From NCBI RefSeq assembly GCF_017357525.1, contig NZ_CP036172.1, positions 124,001-188,000 of the forward strand: a stretch of 64,000 nt of DNA, written 5' to 3'. The translations under genes were made by a program, and so were the position numbers. Each line of letters starts with the position of its first letter. Within the stretch, counting starts at the first letter, position 1. The DNA is from Methanofollis aquaemaris. Lineage in GTDB: Archaea > Halobacteriota > Methanomicrobia > Methanomicrobiales > Methanofollaceae. The notes under the pieces are model-generated. The model searched no databases. It was not told the DNA's origin and was given only the letters and a program-made list of their open reading frames with translations. Below, piece after piece: positions 7,372-16,237 of the stretch.

Positions 7372-8826
7372 TTACTTCGAGAGGATCGCCATGATGATCT
7401 TCCCGTACGCCGGCCTGGTGATGAGCACACCGACGAAGACGCCCAGGATCGTGATGATGGCGAACCCGCGCAGGGTGGAGAGGTCCATCAGGGCGAGCGG
7501 GAGCATGGCGATGATCGTCGTCGACGCCGCCACCATGATGATCCCGAGCGCCCGACTGAGCCGCTTGAGGTATACGCTCGGCGAGGGCACCCTTCCCTCA
7601 TGGAGCACCTCGTCGGTGATCACCACCAGTTGATCGATGCCTGTACCCATCACGGCGATGATACCGGCGATCGAGGCGAGATCGAGTTGCTGGATGAACC
7701 TGGCGATACCGAGCAGAATGATGATCTCGGCAAGGTTGGTTGCGATCATCGGCAGCACGATGCTCGGCTCGCGATACCGGTAGTAGACCACAACACCGAC
7801 AATGATGAGGGCAAGGACTGCCGCGATGACACAGAGAACCTTGAAGTAGTCCCCGAGCGCCGCCGAGACCGAGCCTGAACCCGCGACCTTCACGTCCACC
7901 GGCAGAGACCCGGCCCGCAGGTGGATCTCGAGGTTCATCGCCTTCTCCATCCCATCCTCGCCGACGCCGGTCGAGGCGCTGAGTTCACGCACCGGGTTGG
8001 CCTTCAGGTTGTTGGCCAGTTTTATATCAAGTGGGGCGTTGTAGACGGACTCATTGTCCAGATACATGATCAGTTCGTGGTTCTGCGGGTCGTTGACGGC
8101 GTTGGACGAGATCGCCGCCTCCTGGAAGGCCTTCGCACCCGCTGCGTCGAGGGTGAAGCCCACACCCCACTTACCGTATTGGGGATCCTTCTCGGGCAGA
8201 CCGACGCTGGTGATCGAGTCGCCGAAGAGGACGTGCTCGGTCTGGTTTCCGGTCGTCTGGACCCTGATCTCGAACTTGCCCTGCTTGCCGACGATCTCGT
8301 TGGCCGTCTCCATGTCGACGCCGGCGAGTTCGACCCTGACATACTGGGTGATCCCGTTGAGCCCGGTGAGGATATTCACCCGGGCGTCCTTGGTGCCCAG
8401 GCTGTTCACCTTCTCGTCGAGGATCCGCTTCACGTCCTCAGCCGTCTCCTTGGAGACGCCAGGGTTGACGGTGACGATCTCGGCCCCGGCCTGCTCGAAG
8501 AGCGGCCTGAGTTCGGCCTCGGTCATCGGTGTCCTGACCTCAAGCTGGTCTTGAGAGATCGGAATCACTTCGGCGTCCAGTTGTTTTGAGAGGTCGTTTG
8601 CGACGTCCTGGATCGCCCGGTCGGTCAGGACCGTGACCACCTCTGCCTGGAACTCCATCTGGAGCCAGGAGCCTTCCTGGAGGTCGAGACCATACTGAAG
8701 GTTGGTCGTGAACTTCCCGTCCTCGAAGTGCGGCCCGATGGCGATGATCGAGAAGATCACCAGGGCGACCATGAGGACGACCCGCCAGTCTCTGGAGAGT
8801 TTTCTGAGAATACTGTCCTCTTTCAT
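7372..8826 (-). CDS. secD: Preprotein translocase subunit SecD
   Basis: A 484-residue membrane protein. One N-terminal transmembrane helix (about 15-32) is followed by YGLDLQEGSW, the SecD-specific motif, a large extracytoplasmic P1-like domain, then a five-helix bundle (about 325-480) containing GTGIDQLVVITDEVLHEG. With SecF it helps protein export and release at the outer face of the membrane; archaeal forms work without SecA. Its start overlaps the SecF stop by four bases (ATGA), so the two are translationally coupled. Confidence 0.93.
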   Translation of the reverse strand: MKEDSILRKLSRDWRVVLMVALVIFSIIAIGPHFEDGKFTTNLQYGLDLQEGSWLQMEFQAEVVTVLTDRAIQDVANDLSKQLDAEVIPISQDQLEVRTPMTEAELRPLFEQAGAEIVTVNPGVSKETAEDVKRILDEKVNSLGTKDARVNILTGLNGITQYVRVELAGVDMETANEIVGKQGKFEIRVQTTGNQTEHVLFGDSITSVGLPEKDPQYGKWGVGFTLDAAGAKAFQEAAISSNAVNDPQNHELIMYLDNESVYNAPLDIKLANNLKANPVRELSASTGVGEDGMEKAMNLEIHLRAGSLPVDVKVAGSGSVSAALGDYFKVLCVIAAVLALIIVGVVVYYRYREPSIVLPMIATNLAEIIILLGIARFIQQLDLASIAGIIAVMGTGIDQLVVITDEVLHEGRVPSPSVYLKRLSRALGIIMVAASTTIIAMLPLALMDLSTLRGFAIITILGVFVGVLITRPAYGKIIMAILSK

Positions 8827-9683
8827 GCGCGCCTCCCGTTCTTCTGCAACAGATATCCCTTGAGGATGCCGGCATTCAGCACCCAGGTGTTCATCAGGTC
8901 GACAAAGAGCCCGATCAGGAGCACCGCCGCGATCTGGGCGATGACCTCGACCTGGCCGAAGGCCGTGACCGCAAACATCGCCGCGATCGCCGCGATCGTC
9001 GTCGTCGTCATGATGATCCCGGTCCGGTAGGCTCCGGCGAGTTTCTCATCAAGTTTGCCCTGCCGCTTGAGGAGGCGGGTCGTGAGGAGAATGTCGCTGT
9101 CCACCGAATAACCGATGAGCATCAGGAGCGCCGCCGTCGTCGGCAGAGTGAGCTGGATCCCGACCACGTCCATGATCGCTGCGGTGATGGCGATATCGGA
9201 GAGGGCCGAGAGCACCACGGCGATGGAGGGGACGATGTCCCTGAAGGCCAGGAAGACGACGATGGCCATCCCGATGAAGGAGAAGATCAGGGCGAGGAGA
9301 GCCTGTTGCTGCAGGGCTTCACCGAAGGCCTCACCGATCTGATCGATCTTCTTGTCAGGATACCGGTCATTGACCTTCGTGACGAGGCTCTGATACTCGT
9401 CGTCGCTCATCGGACCGAACCTGATGTATTTTCCGCCGTTCAACCCTTCACCCACTGAGGTCAGGGGAAAACCGGCAAAGTACGCCTCAATATCCTCGAC
9501 ACTGTCATCGGTCATGACAGTGACCGCCGTTCCGCCGGCAAAATCTATGCCAGGCGTGACCGGCATCCCGGTGCTCAGCCAGTTGAACCCGAGCAGGCCG
9601 AGTGCCAGGAAAAGCAGGATGAGTGGCACCGCCACCATCTGCTTCGGGGCATATTTATTGACATCGTAGATATCAAAACCCAT
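8823..9683 (-). CDS. secF: Preprotein translocase subunit SecF
   Basis: A 286-residue membrane protein with the SecF signature PGIDFAGGTAV after the first helix and GYSVDSDILLTTRLLKR in the C-terminal helix bundle. It is the first gene of the secF-secD operon, the usual euryarchaeal order. Start taken as MGFDIYDVNK at 9683: AT-rich AATATTAATCC-type boxes at about 9708-9730 give a short leader, while the longer frame to 9779 runs into the divergent DUF2551 promoter. Confidence 0.92.
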   Translation of the reverse strand: MGFDIYDVNKYAPKQMVAVPLILLFLALGLLGFNWLSTGMPVTPGIDFAGGTAVTVMTDDSVEDIEAYFAGFPLTSVGEGLNGGKYIRFGPMSDDEYQSLVTKVNDRYPDKKIDQIGEAFGEALQQQALLALIFSFIGMAIVVFLAFRDIVPSIAVVLSALSDIAITAAIMDVVGIQLTLPTTAALLMLIGYSVDSDILLTTRLLKRQGKLDEKLAGAYRTGIIMTTTTIAAIAAMFAVTAFGQVEVIAQIAAVLLIGLFVDLMNTWVLNAGILKGYLLQKNGRRA

Positions 9684-9855
9684 AACTACATACTCTGCAG
9701 AAGAGGGGATTAATATTTGGATAATATTTCTCGGCCCTTTTGCCGGTGTGATCTGATCGGTGCCGGTCGGCCGAATCATCTTTTTTCCTATGGGGGGGCA
9801 ACGGATTCAGGAACAAATCGAAACATTGATATTATGTTCCATTCAACACCCGATT
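9684..9855. promoter_or_regulatory. Divergent promoter region of secF and the DUF2551 gene
   Basis: Leftward, AAATATTA-like boxes lie near 9708-9730 for secF. Rightward, TTGATATTAT near 9826-9835 is 20-30 bases before the ATG at 9856. No further operator is apparent. Confidence 0.4.
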
Positions 9856-10170
9856 ATGCGGTCGCCGGCCGATATCAGGACGGAGATTGAGACCCGCCTG
9901 AAGAAATATCTCTCCAGAGACAACACGGGTATCAGGCACGAGGTGCTCTCTTTCTTCGTTAAAATTAAGACGACGACAATCCCCAAACTCTACGAGACGA
10001 TCTCCGGGAGTTTTGATATCAGTTATCACTCAGTGGCTTCGATGGTGGGCATCATCGCCTCAAGGATCGGTATTCTCCACGTGAAACGGGATCCCGAGGG
10101 GCCGAATGCCGTCTATGAGATCAAGGAGGCGTACGTCGGGATGGTCACCGGCCTCCTGAAGTGCGCCTGA
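9856..10170 (+). CDS. DUF2551-type predicted regulator
   Basis: A 104-residue protein starting MRSPADIRTEIETRLKKYL. Its helical pattern (IPKLYETISGSFDISYHSV, then MVGIIASRIGIL, then a beta hairpin ending VYEIKEAY) is that of a small winged-helix domain and resembles DUF2551 proteins of methanogens. Target unknown. Start selected by the TATA box near 9826-9835; the frame is open to 9760. Confidence 0.6.
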   Translation: MRSPADIRTEIETRLKKYLSRDNTGIRHEVLSFFVKIKTTTIPKLYETISGSFDISYHSVASMVGIIASRIGILHVKRDPEGPNAVYEIKEAYVGMVTGLLKCA

Positions 10171-10217
10171 ACAGCGATCACAATGGTTTTACCTTCTCCG
10201 GCATCGAAGTATATGGG

Positions 10218-10481
10218 ATGATGCAGGGCGGAAGGGACCTCTCTCCTGAGAGGATCACGGTTTCGGAAGACGTGGTCTCCTATGTTGAGGGACGGGACTG
10301 TGACTTCAGGGTCTGTACCTCCTGCGGGGGCCCTATTCTTCTCCCGATTGCGGTCAAATCCCCGAAATACACCGACGTCCAGGTGAGGGCCGGGCGGCGT
10401 ATGATCTATATCTCCATGTACCAGGCGCCATATCTCGACACCATCGGGATGGAGATGGTGCCCTCGTACTACCGGGAGTGA
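10218..10481 (+). CDS. Conserved small protein with a CxxC pair
   Basis: An 87-residue protein beginning MMQGGRDLSPERITVSED, with CTSCGGPILLP in the middle, half of a zinc-ribbon. I do not recognise a family. A GTG start at 10161, overlapping the previous gene, is possible, but the ATG at 10218 starts the more charged conserved-looking part. The stop at 10481 overlaps the archease frame, so it probably belongs to the archease-rtcB transcript. Confidence 0.55.
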   Translation: MMQGGRDLSPERITVSEDVVSYVEGRDCDFRVCTSCGGPILLPIAVKSPKYTDVQVRAGRRMIYISMYQAPYLDTIGMEMVPSYYRE

Positions 10482-10483
10482 GC

Positions 10484-10891
10484 ATGTCGTTCATCGAAGT
10501 GCCCCATCCGGCCGATGTAAAGGTGCGCGTCCGGGCGGACGACTGCAACACTCTCTTTGCCGAGGCGGCGCGGGCGATGTTCTCGGTGATGTACGTCACC
10601 GCCGAAGACCGCGGGGTCGAACGCACCCTCGCCGTCTCCTCCGACGACCTCACTTCCCTGATGGTCGACTTCCTCTCAGAACTCCTCTATATCTCCGAGG
10701 TCGACCGGGTGGTCTTCTCCACCTTCGAGGTCGAAATCGACGGGACCGATCTCAAGGCCAGGGCCTTCGGCGAACCCTTCGACCCCGCGCGGCACCTCGG
10801 GGGCATGGAGATCAAGGGGGTCTCGTACTCGGGGCTCGGGATCGTCAGGGATGGAGAACAGTTTTGTAGTGAGATACTCTTTGATGTGTGA
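10484..10891 (+). CDS. Archease, RtcB activator
   Basis: A 135-residue archease. It has FIEVPHPADVKVRVRA at the N-terminus, DLTSLMVDFLSELLYISEVD in the middle and GVSYSGLGIVRDGEQF and EILFDV at the end, the conserved metal-binding acidic positions being present. Archease speeds guanylylation of the RNA ligase RtcB, and the rtcB gene follows at once with its start region overlapping this stop. I use the ATG after GGGAGTGAGC; a GTG two codons earlier is possible. Confidence 0.88.
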   Translation: MSFIEVPHPADVKVRVRADDCNTLFAEAARAMFSVMYVTAEDRGVERTLAVSSDDLTSLMVDFLSELLYISEVDRVVFSTFEVEIDGTDLKARAFGEPFDPARHLGGMEIKGVSYSGLGIVRDGEQFCSEILFDV

Positions 10892-10901
10892 GATGGGTCC
10901 G

Positions 10902-12335
10902 ATGCTTGAGGGGATGAAGAAGATCGATGAGGTGGAGTGGGAGGTGCCGGTCGGGTACGTGCCCGGGATGCGGGTACCGGCCAGGTTCTTCCTCTCCGAA
11001 GACCTTGAAGAATCGCTGGAGGAAGGTGCCGTCCACCAGTTGGCAAATGTCGCCACCCTGCCGGGGATCGTCAGGCACGCACTTGCCATGCCTGACATCC
11101 ACTCGGGATACGGCTTCCCGATCGGGGGCGTTGCGGCGTTCCGGGAAGAGACCGGGATCATATCGCCGGGCGGCGTCGGCTACGACATCAACTGCGGTGT
11201 CCGTCTCCTTGCCACGCCGTTGCGGGTCGAAGACCTCACGCAGATGCGTGCGCTGGTCGAAGAACTCTTCAGGACAGTGCCCACCGGCGTCGGCGCCGAG
11301 AGCAGGATGCGCCTCTCGGCCCGCGGGCTCGAGGAGATGCTGGTCGAGGGCGTGCCCTGGGCCGTGCGAGAGGGCTACGGTATCGAGGCCGACGCCGTTC
11401 ACTGCGAAGAGAACGGCCAGATGCAGGGTGCCGACGCGGTGCCGGTGAGCAAGCGGGCCAGAAAACGCGGCATGCCCCAGGCCGGCACCCTCGGCGCGGG
11501 CAACCACTTCCTCGAAGTCCAGGCCGTCGACAAAGTCTTCGACCCCGGAGTCGCCGCGGTCTACGGCCTCGAAGAGGGGCAGGTCTGCTGCATGATCCAC
11601 TGCGGCTCCAGGGGCCTGGGCCACCAGGTCTGCACCGACCACCTGCGGGTGCTTGAGTCGGCGACCAGGAGATATGGGATCGAGATCCCTGACCGGCAAC
11701 TTGCCTGCGCCCCGGTTCACTCGCCTGAGGGCGAGGCGTACTTCGGGGCGATGGCCGCCGCGGCCAACTATGCCTGGGTGAACCGGCAGGTGATCACCCA
11801 CGAGGTGAGGAAGGTCTTCTCCAGGCTCTTCGGGATCGAGTACGAGGAGATGCCCCTCGTCTATGATGTCGCCCACAATGTCGCCAAGCGCGAGGTGCAC
11901 GATACCGACGGGAGACGGGAGACTCTCTATGTCCACCGCAAAGGGGCGACCAGGGCCTTCGGGCCGGGACGCGTCGAGGTGCCGCAGGACTACCGGGCGG
12001 TCGGCCAGCCGGTGATCATTCCGGGGAGCATGGGCAGTTTCTCCTATGTCCTCCACGGCACCGGCACCGCGATGGAGCGGACCTTCGGGAGCACCTGCCA
12101 CGGCGCCGGTCGGGTGATGAGCCGTACCGCGGCGAAGAAATCGATGCCAGGCAAAGAAGTGAGAGAGGCCCTTCTGGGACGGGGGATCTATGTCAGGGCG
12201 ACCAGCGACGCTTCGATCGCCGAAGAGGCCCCGGCAGCGTACAAGGAGAGCGACAAGGTCGTCGACACCGTCACCCGCGCCGGCCTCTCCATGCCGGTCG
12301 TTCGTCTCCGTCCCCTCGGAGTGATCAAAGGATGA
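10902..12335 (+). CDS. rtcB: RNA-splicing ligase RtcB
   Basis: A 477-residue 3'-phosphate RNA ligase. Motifs in order: PDIHSGYGFPIGG, GGVGYDINCGVRLL with the metal-ligand cysteine, AGTLGAGNHFLEVQ, HCGSRGLGHQV, YDVAHNVAKRE and GSTCHGAGRVMSR with the histidine that receives GMP. It joins tRNA exons after intron removal; this window itself has an intron-containing tRNA-Met at 20236. Several ATGs lie near the front (10884-10914); MLEGMKKIDEVEW fits family length. No intein is present. Confidence 0.94.
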   Translation: MLEGMKKIDEVEWEVPVGYVPGMRVPARFFLSEDLEESLEEGAVHQLANVATLPGIVRHALAMPDIHSGYGFPIGGVAAFREETGIISPGGVGYDINCGVRLLATPLRVEDLTQMRALVEELFRTVPTGVGAESRMRLSARGLEEMLVEGVPWAVREGYGIEADAVHCEENGQMQGADAVPVSKRARKRGMPQAGTLGAGNHFLEVQAVDKVFDPGVAAVYGLEEGQVCCMIHCGSRGLGHQVCTDHLRVLESATRRYGIEIPDRQLACAPVHSPEGEAYFGAMAAAANYAWVNRQVITHEVRKVFSRLFGIEYEEMPLVYDVAHNVAKREVHDTDGRRETLYVHRKGATRAFGPGRVEVPQDYRAVGQPVIIPGSMGSFSYVLHGTGTAMERTFGSTCHGAGRVMSRTAAKKSMPGKEVREALLGRGIYVRATSDASIAEEAPAAYKESDKVVDTVTRAGLSMPVVRLRPLGVIKG

Positions 12336-12916
12336 CGACGAAGGCGGCCGTCCTCTGGGACCAGCCCGGCACCTTCAACCGGTACGTCGACGAGTGCTGC
12401 GGGATCTGCTGCGAGCACCTCACCCAGCACCTCATCGCCGCCCCCTTCTTCCGCGGCCGGTACGTGGCCCTGGTCATCCCGACCGGGTTTGCGAACCAGG
12501 CCTACTCCCGACTTCTGCCGGGACTGCGGGCGGCCTCGGGCAGGATCGAGCGGTTCGTCGAGAACGGCGGCCGGCTCCTCGTCTTCGGTGCCGCCGACGA
12601 ACGGCCGGGTGCCTACGACTGGCTCCCCTTCGAGGTGGAGTACAGATTCGAGTTCGGGCAGAGGAGCCTGGGCTTCGCCGACGGCGAAGAGCGGTATGCC
12701 CCGATCCTCGATGGCTACGACCTCGCCGCCGTCGAGACCGACGGGTTCTTCCCCGCGCACGAGGGGGAGGTCGTCGCCGGGACCCCTGAGGGCCAGGCGG
12801 TGATCATCAGAAAGGACATCGGCGACGGTGAGATCCTGGTCACCAGCACCCACGAATATCCGTCTGCAAAATTTATGGGCACTTTCTGCACCGCGGAAAG
12901 AGAAACCTTATTCTAG
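12332..12916 (+). CDS. Conserved hypothetical protein, GATase-like N-terminus
   Basis: A 194-residue protein overlapping the rtcB stop by four bases (ATGA). It has a CCGICCEH cluster near residue 22, then VALVIPTGFANQAY and RIERFVENGGRLLVFGAA, which is the Rossmann-like pattern of class I glutamine amidotransferase/ThuA-like folds without an obvious catalytic Cys-His pair. Coupling to rtcB suggests a linked role but none is known to me. Confidence 0.65.
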   Translation: MTTKAAVLWDQPGTFNRYVDECCGICCEHLTQHLIAAPFFRGRYVALVIPTGFANQAYSRLLPGLRAASGRIERFVENGGRLLVFGAADERPGAYDWLPFEVEYRFEFGQRSLGFADGEERYAPILDGYDLAAVETDGFFPAHEGEVVAGTPEGQAVIIRKDIGDGEILVTSTHEYPSAKFMGTFCTAERETLF

Positions 12917-12946
12917 AAGAACGTAATGGAGTGTACTGGTGGGACC

Positions 12947-13369
12947 ATGGACCAGTATATCATCTCTGCCTCGTCCACGTCCGACGACCTCCTGCCGATG
13001 GTGATGGCGCTCCACCATCTCCTCGGCGGGCTCCCGGTCACGGCGCGTTCCAGAGACGTTCCGGGCCTGCGGGTCGAGGATAAGAAAGTGCTCGACGACC
13101 GGTATACCGGTCCGGTGCTCGAAGCCGCGATCCAGGGGAACGAACTGAAGAAAACTGTTCCTCGGTCCGGCCCGTACCGGGGGGTGCCGGTCGTCGTCGC
13201 CCCGGTGCGGGACGGCACCGGCACGGCGATCGGCGCCATCGGCGTCGTCGATATCACCGGCATCTTCGACCTTGCCACGCTCATGGAGCATCAGTCTGCG
13301 ATCCTGCAGCAGGTCTGTGGAAAAGATCCCTGTCCACTCCCGACAGAATCTGTCGCTGCGAAAAGGTAA
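12947..13369 (+). CDS. DUF2111 family protein
   Basis: A 140-residue protein starting MDQYIISASSTSDDLLPMVM. The section VPVVVAPVRDGTGTAIGAIGVVDITGIFDL resembles a PAS/GAF-like sensor core and matches DUF2111 proteins of methanogens. An ATG at 12926 is also in frame; I prefer 12947 because GGTGGGA stands just before it. Its stop overlaps the birA start (TAATG), so it may be read with the biotin genes. Confidence 0.65.
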   Translation: MDQYIISASSTSDDLLPMVMALHHLLGGLPVTARSRDVPGLRVEDKKVLDDRYTGPVLEAAIQGNELKKTVPRSGPYRGVPVVVAPVRDGTGTAIGAIGVVDITGIFDLATLMEHQSAILQQVCGKDPCPLPTESVAAKR

Positions 13370-14355
13370 TGGCCATGAATGAACTAACCAGAAAAGTTCT
13401 TACGACACTTGAGGCCGCCGAGGGTCCGGTCACGCCCGAGGCGCTCGGCAAGGAACTCGGGATCCCCATCTCCTCGGTCACCAGACAAATCAAAGACCTG
13501 AGAGAGGCGGGGTACGATATAGAGTCATCCATCGATTCAGGATATCACCTGGTCAGGGTCGGCGACGCCCTCACCCCGGAGGCGATCAAAAAGGTGCTCA
13601 AGACCACGGTCATCGGCAAAGAGATCGTCTATTATGAGAGCACCACCTCCACGAACTGGGCGGCGAAGAAACTCTGCGCCGAGCAGGACGCGGCCTCCCT
13701 CCACGGGACGATGGTCATCGCCGGGGAACAGACCGGCGGGTTCGGTCGGCTCGGCCGCGCCTGGGCTTCGCCGAAGGGCGGGATCTGGGCGAGCGTGATC
13801 CTCACGCCGGCCCTCCCCATCGACTCCCTCCCGATGATCATGATGGCCGCCTCGGTCGCGGTGGCACGGGCGATCCGGAGAAAATATGATCTCGGGGCCC
13901 TGATCAAATGGCCCAACGACGTATATATCGGGGACAAGAAAGTCGCCGGCCTCATCCTCGAGCTCTCCAGCGAGGGCGATGAGGTGCACTACTGTCTCCT
14001 GGGCCTGGGCATCGACGCCAACGTGGACCTCGACGAACTCTCGCCCGAACTGCAGCGGATGGTCACCTCGATCTCGGCCGAACTCGGGCACGAGGTCGAC
14101 CGCGCCTCGCTCCTCGCCGTGATCATGCGCGAGTTCGAGAGCAGGTACCGGATCCTCGAGAGCGGCGAGTTCGATCCGATCATCAGGGAGTGGAAGAGTC
14201 TCTCGCTGACCCTTGATACGCGGGTCTCGATCCGGACGATGCGAAAGACCTTCGAGGGGGTCGCCATCGATATCGATCAGCATGGCGCTCTGATCATCAG
14301 GCGCGACAACGGACGGGTCGAGAAGGTCGTGGCCGGCGACATCGCACATCTCTAG
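13369..14355 (+). CDS. birA: Biotin--protein ligase / biotin operon repressor BirA
   Basis: A 328-residue bifunctional BirA. An N-terminal winged helix (about 1-65, with TPEALGKELGIPISSVTRQIKDL) is followed by the ligase domain with the biotinyl-AMP loop GFGRLGRAWASPKGG (about 124-138), KWPNDVYIGDKKVAGLILE (about 184-202), and a C-terminal SH3-like part. It activates biotin with ATP and attaches it to the lysine of PycB, encoded 2.5 kb downstream; the HTH suggests it also represses biotin uptake genes. No clear operator palindrome was found. A second ATG at 13375 is possible. Confidence 0.93.
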   Translation: MAMNELTRKVLTTLEAAEGPVTPEALGKELGIPISSVTRQIKDLREAGYDIESSIDSGYHLVRVGDALTPEAIKKVLKTTVIGKEIVYYESTTSTNWAAKKLCAEQDAASLHGTMVIAGEQTGGFGRLGRAWASPKGGIWASVILTPALPIDSLPMIMMAASVAVARAIRRKYDLGALIKWPNDVYIGDKKVAGLILELSSEGDEVHYCLLGLGIDANVDLDELSPELQRMVTSISAELGHEVDRASLLAVIMREFESRYRILESGEFDPIIREWKSLSLTLDTRVSIRTMRKTFEGVAIDIDQHGALIIRRDNGRVEKVVAGDIAHL

Positions 14356-14365
14356 AGGTCCACAG

Positions 14366-14875
14366 ATGTACGGAGACGAACGTCGTTCCAGGATTATCGC
14401 AGAGTCCGCCGGGTTCATCGCCCTCATCGCGGCGGGTTCGTGGATCTCTTTCCCCTTCTTTCCGGTCCCCATCACGCTCCAGACCTTCTTCGTCCTCCTC
14501 TCAGGGGCGGTGATGAAGCGCTGGGCGGTGGTGCCGGCGACGCTGTACCTCGTCCTCGGGGTGCTCGGCCTCCCGATCTTCCACAACGGGACCGCGGGCC
14601 TGGGTGTTCTCCTCGGCCCGACCGGGGGATATATCCTCGGCTTCATCGGGGCGGCGCTGGTCGCGGGCCTCGCCTACGAGCATGCCTCCGAGAAGGTGCG
14701 GGTCGCGGGTCTGGCCCTGGCCACCGGGGTCATCTATCTCTTCGGCATCCCATGGCTCGCCCTCTCGACCGGCATGAGTGCCTGGGCGGCGGTCGTCGGC
14801 GGCATGCTCCTCTTCCTCCCCGGCGACGCGGTGAAGGCGGCGGCCGCTTACCTGGTGGCCAGACGGTTGGCATGA
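14366..14875 (+). CDS. bioY: Biotin ECF transporter S component BioY
   Basis: A 169-residue membrane protein with about six hydrophobic helices. FPVPITLQTFFVLLSGAVM near residues 32-50 and the glycine-rich GPTGGYILGFIGAALVAGL are BioY signatures for biotin binding. It starts 10 bases after birA and its stop overlaps the next ATPase start (ATGA), so birA, bioY and the ECF genes form one operon. Confidence 0.92.
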   Translation: MYGDERRSRIIAESAGFIALIAAGSWISFPFFPVPITLQTFFVLLSGAVMKRWAVVPATLYLVLGVLGLPIFHNGTAGLGVLLGPTGGYILGFIGAALVAGLAYEHASEKVRVAGLALATGVIYLFGIPWLALSTGMSAWAAVVGGMLLFLPGDAVKAAAAYLVARRLA

Positions 14876-15555
14876 TCACGATCACCGGTCTCAGGCATCA
14901 GATCCTCTCCATCCCCTTCCTCACTCTGGAGGAAGGATATACGGCGGTCATCGGCCAAAACGGCAGCGGCAAGTCGACCCTCCTCTCCCTCCTCGCCGGC
15001 CTTGCGCTTCCCGCGGCCGGAACGATCTCGGTCGACGATCGGCCGCCGCGGGGGGTGGAGGTCGGGTGGGTTGCTGAGTTTCCCGACCAGAGTCTTCTTT
15101 TCACCAGGGTCTACGACGAGGTGGCCGGGCCCTCGCGGTTTGCTCATCTCCCGTGCGCCGAGGTGGCGCGACGGGTCGACGAGGCCGCGGCCCTCGTCGG
15201 GATCGAGTCTCTCCTCCCCCGCACCTTCAGGGAACTCTCCGGGGGAGAGCGCGCCCTCGTCGCCCTTGCGACCGCCCTCTCCTCCCGGCCCGAACTCCTG
15301 GTCCTCGACGAGTTCGACTCGCACCTCGACGCCGAGACCGTCGGGAAGGTCGGCGAGGCGCTCGCCGCGTCGGGCGCCCGGTACTCTGTCAGGTGTACCC
15401 AGGATATGGAGACGGCGGCCTCCGCCGACATGGTCCTCTATCTCCAGGGGGGAAAGGTGCGGCATGCCGGCCCTCCCGACCAGGTCTTTTCGGCGTTGAA
15501 GGAAACCTGCTTCTACCCGTACTCACGGAGGATGCGCGATGCAGGTTGTCTGTGA
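14872..15555 (+). CDS. ECF transporter ATP-binding protein (CbiO/BioM-like), subunit 1
   Basis: A 227-residue ABC ATPase starting MITITGLRHQILSIPF, overlapping bioY by four bases. Walker A is GQNGSGKST (about residue 27), Q-loop FPDQSLL, signature LSGGERALVALATAL, Walker B LLVLDEFDSHLD. The Walker B glutamate-containing DE is present, so it should hydrolyse ATP. It would pair with the next ATPase to drive BioY. The frame is open back to 14440, but that part is the bioY shadow. Confidence 0.88.
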   Translation: MITITGLRHQILSIPFLTLEEGYTAVIGQNGSGKSTLLSLLAGLALPAAGTISVDDRPPRGVEVGWVAEFPDQSLLFTRVYDEVAGPSRFAHLPCAEVARRVDEAAALVGIESLLPRTFRELSGGERALVALATALSSRPELLVLDEFDSHLDAETVGKVGEALAASGARYSVRCTQDMETAASADMVLYLQGGKVRHAGPPDQVFSALKETCFYPYSRRMRDAGCL

Positions 15556-16237
15556 AGACGTGCGCTTTACGAGAGGAGAGTTCACCCTCTCGTGCACCGG
15601 CACCTTTTGCCCGGGTCTCCACTTCGTCACCGGCCGGGTCGGGAGCGGGAAGACCACGCTTGCCCTCCTCCTTGCCGGACTCCTCGATCCCCTCTCCGGC
15701 AGGGTGCGCCGGGACGAGGTGGAGCGTCTCACCCTCTCCTTCCAGAACCCCGAATACCATGTGACCGGGGCGACGGTCAGGGCCGAGATCAGATCGTACG
15801 GTGTCGACGCCGCCGGGGTCGCCGCCGGGGTCGGGCTTACCGACCGCCTGGACGACGATCCCTTCGCCCTCTCGCGGGGCGAACTGAAACGTCTCCACCT
15901 CGCTTCCCTCCTCGCCGGTGAGTACGATCTTCTGGTCCTCGACGAGCCCTTCAGTTCCCTGGACTGCATCCAGAAACACCGGCTCTGTCGCGCCCTCGAA
16001 ACGCGGCGCGGCGGGATCACCATCATCTTCACCCACGAACGCCAGGTGCTCCCCGCGGTCGACCATCTCTGGGAGGTCGAGGAGGGACAGGTGCTCGACC
16101 TCGGGGCGGTGCCCGAAGCGCTCGCGCGCTGGCGGCACGCCCCGCAGTATCTCAAAGAGGCGCGTGCGCGCGGGGACGCACCCGAGAACATCACCTTCAG
16201 AGACGCCATGGAGGCACGATGCAGGACGCGCGACTGA
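15539..16237 (+). CDS. ECF transporter ATP-binding protein (CbiO/BioM-like), subunit 2
   Basis: A 232-residue ABC ATPase. Walker A GRVGSGKTT, Q-loop SFQNPEY, Walker B LLVLDEPFSSLD, H-loop FTHERQ. The signature motif is LSRGELKRL rather than LSGGQ, a deviation that often marks one subunit of an asymmetric ATPase pair. It overlaps the previous gene by 17 bases and the following ecfT by 19, showing tight coupling. Confidence 0.87.
   Translation: MQVVCEDVRFTRGEFTLSCTGTFCPGLHFVTGRVGSGKTTLALLLAGLLDPLSGRVRRDEVERLTLSFQNPEYHVTGATVRAEIRSYGVDAAGVAAGVGLTDRLDDDPFALSRGELKRLHLASLLAGEYDLLVLDEPFSSLDCIQKHRLCRALETRRGGITIIFTHERQVLPAVDHLWEVEEGQVLDLGAVPEALARWRHAPQYLKEARARGDAPENITFRDAMEARCRTRD

Noticed and set aside
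7276-7878. Long open frame on the plus strand
   Set aside because: It is the antisense shadow of secD, with low-complexity Asp/Arg-rich translation.
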